Part shown: positions 56,507 through 64,000 of the stretch, piece by piece | Layout of the letters: every line of letters starts with the position of its first letter | Numbering within the stretch: position 1 is the first letter of the stretch | DNA from: Dipteronia dyeriana | Taxonomy: Eukaryota > Streptophyta > Magnoliopsida > Sapindales > Sapindaceae | Direction: 5' to 3' | Length of the DNA: 64,000 bases | NCBI GenBank assembly: GCA_032871835.1 | Contig: CM065297.1 | Coordinates: 71,101,253 to 71,165,252, forward strand | The notes under the pieces: model-generated | What the model was told of the DNA's origin: nothing | Seen by the model: only the letters and a program-made list of their open reading frames with translations | The model's database searches: none | Position numbers and translations under genes: made by a program

Positions 56507-57835
56507 TAGTTGTACCCTTCATTAATTGATGTATATATACGTGAATATATTACTTTTTATTGTAAAGATGCATATTTTAGAAAGAGATGGCACTCTAGGT
56601 ATTCACTTATATATTAACATTGGAATGTATGGATGTATATATGTTTTATATGCAGATTGTGATTGCTCAATTTTGGTCCTAGAATTTCAATGTATTTTTG
56701 TTTTGGGATTGTAACAAGAAGGGAGGCCTATCATCGTCATAATTTCCTTCTTGGTAGTTGCTAAGTTTTTTTTTTTTTTTTTTTTTGGCTGTTGTAATAA
56801 AAAAAACTGCAGAGTTTTATTATTTAAAATTCTTCTGTAATACATTCAAGTATCGAAGACTCTATGGTTTGAAGAATTTGAAGCAACCGGAACAAGTTTG
56901 GGACCGTGCAAGCCATAGAAACAAACATGTGTGCGAATGAGCACGTGGCCACGATTGTTGTGGCATGGACTGCGCATGACAGCCTTATGGAAGCCATGGA
57001 CTGCACATGGCAGCCCTTTATTGGGTTGTGGGGTGTGGACACCCATGAGAGGCAACCAAGGTGTGCGCAAACGATGGACGCATGAAGACTTGTTCACCAA
57101 GAAGGAGTTTTTTGTATTCCAAGACATATGTAATTTACATGCTTTTCTAGGATGGACCAAAATTGTAACTATTTATATTTATATAAATATTACAATGTTT
57201 GTCATTTTTTGATAACATGTCATATAGAATAGGAGTGCCACTCATATATCTCTTTTGGTATGAACATGCATTGAATGGTTTAGGTATCTAATTGGCATCT
57301 AGATAACTTGGTAAATCATTCTATGGAATTCGATCACAATTCTTAAACAATTGAGTGGGAGAAGGTGTTTCGGAATACCTACGGCCTCCAAGTTTAGTTG
57401 AGCTTTATGTTTCGTGTAATAACGCCCCAAGGGGCATTCATGAATGGAATTTAGCAAGATACTTCCATACAAGGATAGACTAGACAATTGGCCCAAACGA
57501 TATCTATTCCCAAATGAGGGATATTCGTGAGGGAATATATTGAAGGTTGATAACTTGGTAACACACTCAATGTGATTTTATTAATATCATCCCAAGAGTT
57601 CTTGTTAATAAAATCGTAAGGCTAAAATTTAAAACGTTGGTTGCCATGTTAACAATTAGGTGGGACCTGGTCAAAATAGTAAATGGTGCGAAATCCCAAA
57701 GGAGGTATGACATTATGGGTGTTGGATCACCGTTGAATTTTACAACTGATGTATTTTTTTTAATTAAAGGTAAATATTCAAAAGTGCTTTATCATGATTA
57801 TTTACTTATATAATTTTTGCTATTAAAAAGAAATT
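56507..57835 (+). other. Untranslated leader of A2
   Basis: Holds one copy of the 238-bp unit that is duplicated in A1 and a 22-base T run near 56767. No conserved gene. Confidence 0.65.
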
Positions 57836-58505
57836 ATGACCCCATCCCTAATCAACATCCTAAAAGATAATACTTTAACTGATGATAATTATGTCACATG
57901 GAAAAGGTAAATAGGGTTGTTATTGCACGCTGAAAAACATAAATTCGTTATGTATATTCCTTAACCACCAAAATAATGAATCTATTCAGGAGCAAAGAGA
58001 TGAGTATCGGTAGTGGAAGTCTTCAGATGAGATGGCTAAATGTACGTTACATTATGGCCACCATCTCCGACGTGTTGCAGCAACATGAATGAATGGAGAC
58101 TGCTGCTGATATAATGATGTCTCTGGAAGAGATGTTTGCTATGAAGTTCAGGACGACTAATAGAGAGGCAGTGGATGCTTTCATGAATCTTAGGATGAAA
58201 CCTGGACATGATGTGAAAGATAACTTGATAAAAGTCATAGATTATCTCAACATTGATGAACTCAATGGTACTGAGATAAATGGTGAGACGAAAATTGACA
58301 TGATTGTCAATTCACAGTCAAATTCATTTGATTAGCTTAAGTTGGACTACTCCTTGAACAAGAAGGAATACACCTTGCAGAGGCTGATGCAAGATGATCA
58401 AAGCTTTGATAAAATCCTTATGAAAGACGAGGGTTAAGAGATTCATACGGTTAGTAAAGTTGTTACTGTTAAGACCCGTAAGAAGGTCAAGAAATAACAT
58501 AAGAA
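57836..58505 (+). pseudogene. Broken gag of A2
   Basis: ATG at 57836 opens MTPSLINILKDNTLTDDNYV, then a stop. After a frameshift, 58093-58335 reads METAADIMMSLEEMFAMKFR and EINGETKIDMIVNSQSNSFD, the UBN2-type gag core, followed by LKLDYSLNKKEYTLQRLMQD. The CCHC zinc knuckle expected next is absent. Confidence 0.82.
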
Positions 58506-58539
58506 AAAGCAACTAGGGCCTAATTAAAAGGGGTTTCGG

Positions 58540-59190
58540 GAATGGAAAAGATTGAATGGGAATGAATTTAACTTGCATTTAGGCAACGAAGCGTTGGTGT
58601 CTACTAGTGTAGTGGGAGATATTGGAATCAATTTTGGTTCCTATAGGCATTTAGATTTAATAGACGTTTATTATGTACCTTAATTCAAGAAGAATTTAAT
58701 TTCAGTTTCTTGTTTAAATAAATTTGGATATTAGGTTATTTTTAATTTTACTATTAGTAAGAATGACAAATTTATATGCAAAGGTACATTGGAAAATGGT
58801 TTATTCTATTTGCATAGCAATATCTCTCACTGGTTAGACACGAAATCAATGGAACATAATCATAAAAGAGTAAAATTATCAAAAGATAAAACATGCCTAT
58901 GACATTTGCGCCTAGGTCATATTAACCTTGATAGGATCAAAAGATTCGTTAGTGATAGGCCTTTAATTGACTTAAAGGTTGATGATCTACCAACTTGTGA
59001 ATTTTGTTTGGAAGGTAAGATGACCAAAAGGTCATTCAAGTCAACAGACCCAAGATCCACTGAATGTTTAGGATTAATACACACTGATGTGTGTGGTCCT
59101 ATGAGCATTCAAGCTAGAGGAGGATATGAGTACTTCATCATTTTCATGGATGATTACTCGAGATTTGGCTATGTGTACTGTGTATCTCAT
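58540..59190 (+). pseudogene. A2 protease remnant and integrase zinc/N-core
   Basis: It begins inside the protease (LGNEALVSTSVVGDI, then YYVP); the DSG active site was lost with the zinc knuckle. The open piece 58906-59199 has MRLGHINLDRIKRFVSDRPL, CEFC, GLIHTDVCGPMSIQARGGYE and FIIFMDDYSRFGYVY: the integrase zinc domain and first catalytic Asp. A frameshift near 59185 moves the rest to another frame. Confidence 0.82.
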
Positions 59191-59745
59191 GAGACATAAG
59201 TCGGATGCTTTTGACATGTTCAAAGCATTTAAAGCTGAAGTAGAAAATCTGCTTGAGAAATGTATAAAAATCTTGAGGTCTGATTATGGTAGAGAATATC
59301 TATTTGGTGAGTTTCAGTAATATCTTATTGATAATGGGATAATTTCTCAGTTTTCTGCGCCAGGAATACCTCAAAAAAATGGGGTTGCAAAAAGGAGAAA
59401 TAAAACTCTTTTGGACATGGTTAGATCTATGTTGAGTTATTCAACACTTCCTAATTCTTTTTGGGGATATGCTTTCCAAACTGCTTTGTACATTCTAAAC
59501 GATGTACCATCTAAGTCGGTTCCTAAAACACCGAATGAGTTATGGGCTGGGCGAAAGCCTAGTTTACAACATATAACGATATTTGGATGTCCTGCGTATG
59601 TGTTAAAAAGAAAGACAGAAAAGATGAAGTCCCGTTCAGAAACATGCATATTTGTGGGTATCCAAAAGAAACCAAAGAATATTATTTCTATAGTCCTTCA
59701 GATCTTAAAGTTTTGTTTCAACAAATGATAAATTTCTAAAAGAGG
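59186..59745 (+). pseudogene. A2 integrase core and C-terminal part
   Basis: MRHKSDAFDMFKAFKAEVEN, LRSDYGREY (second Asp), one stop, then [20 protein letters not shown]: the catalytic Glu (normally NGV.ER) is Lys. Then [35 protein letters not shown] and [20 protein letters not shown] (59411-59728). This frame then continues into RT. Confidence 0.82.
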
Positions 59746-59986
59746 ACTATATGAATAATTTTGTGCTTAAAAGTAGAATTGCCGGGAATGAGCTTTCAGG
59801 AAATAAAATTCCATAAGAGGTTTCACAACCTACCCAATTCTAAGTTCCGTACCAACACAAGATTAACAACCTACTATACCTCATCGTAGTGGGAGGGTTA
59901 GTAGACAACCCGAGAGATACATAGGTCTAGGAGAATCTGTAGAGAATTTTCCGGATGACGATGATCCCTATATGTAGAAGAAAGTA

Positions 59987-60970
59987 ATGGAAGATGTTGA
60001 TTGTCGCCATTTTCATAAGGCAATGCAATCCGAAATTAAATCTATGTTCAAAAATAAAGTCTGGTCTCATGTAGACTTGCCTAAAGGGATAAAACCCATC
60101 GGGTGCAAGTGGGTATACAAGATGAAAGAAGGAGTGGATGGAATGGTGGAAACCTTTAAAGCTAGATTGGTAGTTAAAGGTTACACACAGAAGGAATGTT
60201 TAGATTACGAGGAAACCTTCTCTCCTATGGCCATGCTTAAATCCATTAGGATACTCTTATCCATTACGGCATCTCTAAACCGAGAGATTTGGCATATGGA
60301 CGTTAAGATAGCTTTCCTTAATGAAAGTCTTGACGAACGTATCTATATGATGCAACCAGAAGGATTCGTTGAAAAAGGCCAAGAGGAAAGAGTATGCTAG
60401 TTGTAAAGATCCATATATGGATTGAAGAAAACATCCAGATCCTAGAACATAAGGTTCGATCAAGCCGTGTTTTGGATTTATTCAAAACCTTGACGAACCC
60501 TATGTATACAAAAGGATTAAAGGTGACAAGTTGGTTTTCTTAGTTCTTTACGTTTATGATATACTACTCATCAGAAATGATGTAGGTGTATTGATATCAG
60601 AAAAGAATGGTTGGCAAAACAATTTGATATGAAGGACTTAGGAGAAGCAAGTTATATTCTTTGTATCCAAGTCATAAGGGATAGAAAGAATATAACGATT
60701 GCCTTATCCCAAGCTTCATATATAGATAAAATCTTATCTAGGTTTTCCATGCAAGATTCCAAGAAAGGTATGTTACCTTTCAGATATGGAATCAAACTTT
60801 CTAAGGAACAAGTTCCTAAGAATGAGCATGCAGATCAATTCATGAGTAGGGTTCGATATGCCTCGGTAATTGGGAGTCTCATGTATGCAATGCTCTGCAC
60901 TATACCAAATATTTGTTTTGCTGTTAGCATAGTTAGTTGGTTTCAATCGAAACTTGGTCAAGATCACTAG
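59987..60970 (+). pseudogene. A2 reverse transcriptase
   Basis: 59987-60400 is open: KWVYKMKEGVDGMVETFKAR, GYTQKECLDYEETFSPMA and HMDVKIAFLNESLDERIYM. A short decayed segment follows; the YVDD site reads LYVYDILLI (near 60548-60570), with Asp changed to Tyr. 60611-60970 is open: MAKQFDMKDLGEASYILCIQ, ASYIDKILSRFSMQDSKKGM and YASVIGSLMYAMLCTIPNIC. Confidence 0.85.
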
Positions 60971-61538
60971 ACGGCAGTCAAGCATATTTTCAAGTATCTC
61001 AGGAGAACGAGAGATTATATGCTTGTATACTCTTGAGGGGATTTAATTCTCGTTGGGTATACAGATTTCAACTTCCAATCTGATTCTGACCCTAGAAGAT
61101 CAACATCAGGATCTGTGTTTACACTTTAAAGAGGGGCAGTCTTATAGAGGAGTATCAAGCAATCTTGTATTGTTGATTCCACCATGGAATATGAGTATGT
61201 TGCCATATGCGAGGCAGCTAAAGAGGTTGTCTGGCTCCGCTAATTCTTGATTGACTTGGAAGTGGTTCCTGATGCAAATAAGCAGATCACTACCTATTAT
61301 GACAATAGTGGAGCAGTGGCTAATTCGAGAGAACAAAGAAGTCATAAGAGAGGGAAACACATTGAAAGAAAGTATCACCTTTTAAAGGAAATTGTGCATA
61401 GGGGAGACATGACGATAACCAGGATTTGCAAAAAATATAGTGGATCCTTTCACAAAGGCTCTTCCACAAAAGAGTTTTGATGGGCCCATGGAGAATATGG
61501 GGATAAGAGATATGACACATTTTCTTATAAGCGAGTAA
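60971..61538 (+). pseudogene. A2 RNase H and pol C-terminus
   Basis: After a stop: TAVKHIFKYLRRTRDYMLVY, VGYTDFNFQSDSDPRRSTSG, IKQSCIVDSTMEYEYVAICE, then 61247-61480 with YDNSGAVANSREQRSHKRGK. A frameshift leads to the final VDPFTKALPQKSFDGPMENM and the end MTHFLISE-stop at 61536-61538. The first Asp of the RNase H (YTDFNF) is present. Confidence 0.82.
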
Positions 61539-62586
61539 AAGTTGTTGTACCTTGGGAACACCTTAAGTGAAGCTTGACACGATCAGTTCGAGCTCTTTAC
61601 ATCAAAATAAGAACCCAAGGCAAGACCTATACAGGATGACCCAGGCTCTCTGAGGTAAGAATTACCTTGCAACCTCCCCAGAAGCCCGCCACCCTTTCTA
61701 GAAAAAAGAGAAACCTATAAGGCATCAAGCTCGTACTACAGTATCACTCCATCTCACCAAGGGAAAAAGTAAATCAATCTAGGCAAGTATGAGGAAGCTC
61801 ACAAAAGCTCTGTCATTACTAACAGGCACTAACATGGTCATTTCAAGCTCCAAAAGGGATCTGGAAAGGTCAGATCAAACTCCTAAAATCAAGATAAGAG
61901 CATGGATCTACCTCGCCTTTTGAAACAGTGAACGCCATATTCGGTGACCTCCACGACGCATCTCACCAGGGTAATATACAGGATCACATTCACTCTCAAA
62001 ATTGCATTGAAACATTGTGCACGTGTAAGGCAAGTGATTAAGTCCAAAGAGGAAACAAACTTATGTCCGTCCCAGATATTCCTGATTTCGTCATTAACTT
62101 AAAGTCAATGACATTCAAACAGAAAATCCCACCCGATAAGGAGGGATTTGATTCAGAAAATAATGGCGGGATGATCACGAGTTTAACCTAGTTTGACTAT
62201 GCATAAATACGCCCAAGCATGCACAAGAGTAAGGGATCGAACAAGGGATAGATAGTAAGAGATCTAACTTTGGCCTAAATTCTATTCGTAGAACATGGCT
62301 ATAATTGTTATCTACTTCTCGACAAGCATGAAGCCACCACACCCATTGTACCCAAGAGAGATTGAGAGCATCTGAATGATATCTGTATACACTATATGAT
62401 TCAAAAATAAAATAGTATCATTATCCCTCACCTATCTTAATATTTTGAGCTGTCATTCACCATCATACTCACTATCAAATATACAAACCAGGTATCGAAG
62501 GTACCAACCCCAACCCCTACCTCCGTGGCAGTGGTCTCGAGGGTGCTAACCAAAATTCCTCACCCTAAGTGAATTTTTGCTTAACA
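61539..62586 (+). repeat. LTR3 of Gypsy family G, left end lost
   Basis: It ends TTTTTGCTTAACA at 62586 before a PBS. Blocks such as GGTATCGAAGGTACCAACCCC and GGGTGCTAACCAAAATTCCT match the ends of LTR1/LTR2. It starts abruptly at the A2 pol stop, so the left end is a deletion joint rather than a true LTR start. Confidence 0.72.
62202..62209 (+). promoter_or_regulatory. TATA box candidate in LTR3
   Basis: CATAAATA at the position equivalent to TATAAATA of LTR1; one change from consensus. Confidence 0.35.
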
Positions 62587-62587
62587 C

Positions 62588-62607
62588 TATCTGGCACCGT
62601 CTATGGG
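62588..62607 (+). other. Primer-binding site of G3
   Basis: ACTATCTGGCACCGTCTATGGG region, a variant of the family site TTTTTGGCGCCGTCTGTGGG. Confidence 0.75.
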
Positions 62608-62661
62608 AAAGCCCACACCCAATTTACGAAAAGTTCATGTGTTTGTTGATTTACAGGAACA

Positions 62662-64000
62662 ATGAGGCTTCACTCTTCCCAAGGATAGTCTGAGGTCTCG
62701 GGACAGTCATCTGCTGCTTCAACATGAAAAACCCTAAAGAAAAATATAAAATTCGGGCATTATAACCAAGCTCCGTCCAGTCACGAGCTTCTGCCCCCCG
62801 GTTATAAGCCATACCATGCTCGACCACTAAGCAGCGGCCTTCATGGAGAACGTCCACCTTCGCCTGCTCGTAGAGGGCATAACAGCCCAACCGGTAAATC
62901 CCAACACTTAGGGGGAGGCGAGCAGGCTCAGGCCCAGGCAACCCCCCTTCAATCGGTTGGGACCCTCCATACCGGGGCCAACCCTTGAGAGGGTAGGGCC
63001 CTAACCCTCGATCTGAGATAGGCTAGAACCCATGCCCCCAATGCCAGGAAAGCCTTTGAGTTTTCAACCCAAGCAGGTCAAATCTGTAACAGATGCTTTA
63101 CCACGGGGAACACCGAAAAGCTCCATACCCAACAGCCTCTAGGAGGGAAACCTGAGATAGAGAAAAAGGTAGCTAGCAAAGCCCCCAAGCGGATCTCGCT
63201 TGTGGAGAAGACCGGGTTGAAGTTGCCAGTTCATCGGAGGGATCCGATAGTGAAGAGTCCGAGGTCAACCCAAAGAAACTCGGGAACAAGAGCTTGGGGG
63301 ATCAGTTGGCAAAGCTACAGAATGAGATCCAACAGTCAAAGAAGAAAAAACACAAGGAGGCCAAGAAGGATCCTTTGAGCGACATGAACGCTCCCTTCAC
63401 CAGAAAAATCCAAAAGGTTGTGCTCCTACCAAAATTCAAAATACCAGCAGACAAATTCTCTGAAACGGAAGACCCCTTGAGCCACCTAGAGAGCTTTGTC
63501 AAGTAAATGGAAGTCTAGAATACCACTAGAGCTTCCATGTGCAAAATGTTTCCTACTACCCTGACTGATTACGCAAAGACTTGGTTCAGGTGGTTGGCTG
63601 CTGGTAGCGTGGATTCATTCACAAAGCTATCAACTGATTTCTGCTCACAATTCCAAGGAGTCAAGCTGCATCCAAAGGAACCTATACACCTTCAATATAT
63701 GGTCCAGGAGTGAGGTAAAGCACTCCGATCATATGTGGAACGTTTTCACAAGGAATTCATTCAGATATGAGTCTTCACCGAGGAGGAACCATTGCCAACT
63801 TCCGAAGGAACTTGTGGGCTGGTAAGCTTTTTCTATCATTCGGCAAGTGACCTTCAAAAACCTACCAAGAGGCCTATGATCGGGCTCTCGAGCAGCTAGA
63901 GATTGATAAATAGCTCAAGGTCAAAATGGAGCATGACGACATGAAAATGGTGAAGCGCTAGAAGAAGAAAGCTCTCAGACTCGCACCAGCTTAGAAAAAC
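62662..64000 (+). pseudogene. Broken gag of Gypsy element G3, runs off the window
   Basis: ATGAGGCTTCACTC at 62662 follows TTTACAGGAACA; the first residues match G1/G2 (MRLHSSQG..SEVSGQSSAAS). At 63294-63506 an open piece reads MGDQLAKLQNEIQQSKKKKH, DPLSDMNAPFTRKIQK and DPLSHLESFVK; after stops MFPTTLTDYAKTWFRWLAAG, FCSQFQGVKLHP and AYDRALEQLEIDK follow. It is the best preserved G gag in the window and would assemble the particle core. The rest of the element lies beyond 64000. Confidence 0.82.

Larger units (their letters stand above)
54341..61538 (+). mobile_element. Copia retrotransposon A2, lacking its 3' LTR
   Basis: Full 5' LTR, PBS, leader, gag, integrase, RT and RNase H on +, the best template for family A. 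The sequence ends one base after the pol stop (TAA 61536-61538), where Gypsy LTR3 begins. No PPT, 3' LTR or rest of the D LTR follows, so a deletion removed all of these. The zinc knuckle and protease active site are also missing. Many stops and frameshifts. Confidence 0.87.

Noticed and set aside
1..64000. Host protein-coding, tRNA or rRNA genes
   Set aside because: Every reading frame with recognisable motifs belongs to a retrotransposon; no tRNA cloverleaf or rRNA stretch was noticed by eye. A tRNAscan and protein search could overturn this.

Overview
The window is plant nuclear DNA, almost certainly angiosperm heterochromatin or another repeat-rich region. It is built from nested LTR retrotransposons with plant-type primer-binding sites (TGGTATCAGAGC-like for the Copia families, TTTGGCGCCGTCTGTGGG-like for the Gypsy family). 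I found no host gene, tRNA, rRNA or CRISPR array. Nearly every coding stretch is a broken gag-pol remnant. I cannot name the species from sequence alone.

Oldest layer: a Ty3/Gypsy family, here called G, with Tat-lineage features (gag, protease, RT-RNaseH, an additional archaeal-type RNase H, then integrase, and a long repeat-rich 3' region). On the + strand it forms LTR1 (25335-26360) - internal 1 - LTR2 (about 35590-36722) - internal 2 - [later insertions and a deletion] - LTR3 (61539-62586) - internal 3, which runs off the window. Neighbouring copies share LTRs. A fourth, gag/pol-less copy (G0) lies on the minus strand, with its 5' LTR at 22763-24633 and its interior running left through several tandem-repeat arrays to about 5728.

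Later Copia insertions, most with visible 5-bp target duplications: B1, a nearly complete Sirevirus-like element (6177-16423, minus, TSD GCACT); B2, a solo LTR of the same family (19121-21296, TSD CGAAT/CTAAT); C, a related solo LTR (40091-42693, TSD GACAT) sitting inside the RT catalytic motif of G2; E, a solo LTR (33400-34984, TSD AAGAG); D, an internally deleted Copia element (47897-54340, minus); A2, a Copia element inserted into the right LTR of D (54341-61538); and A1 (425-5529), inserted into an older LTR of its own family with TSD CGTTC/TGTTC.

Most interesting signals: (1) a coding region running opposite to the G elements, found in three diverged copies (+ strand about 17546-18430; minus 35030-35590; minus 46680-47896), with coiled-coil-like composition, a shared TAQAL...DL.II block and a probable 93-nt intron in one copy; (2) a roughly 493-bp tract identical between one LTR of B1 and the solo LTR B2, although the two LTRs of B1 differ clearly there, suggesting gene conversion; (3) many independent minisatellites inside G elements (about 150, about 100, 67, 66, 26 and 22 bp); (4) palindromic hairpin motifs in the Sirevirus-like LTRs; (5) the LTR-sharing array of G elements. 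B1 is the best preserved element: one reading frame from 14116 to 9809 broken only by four stops, all reachable by C-to-T-type changes.
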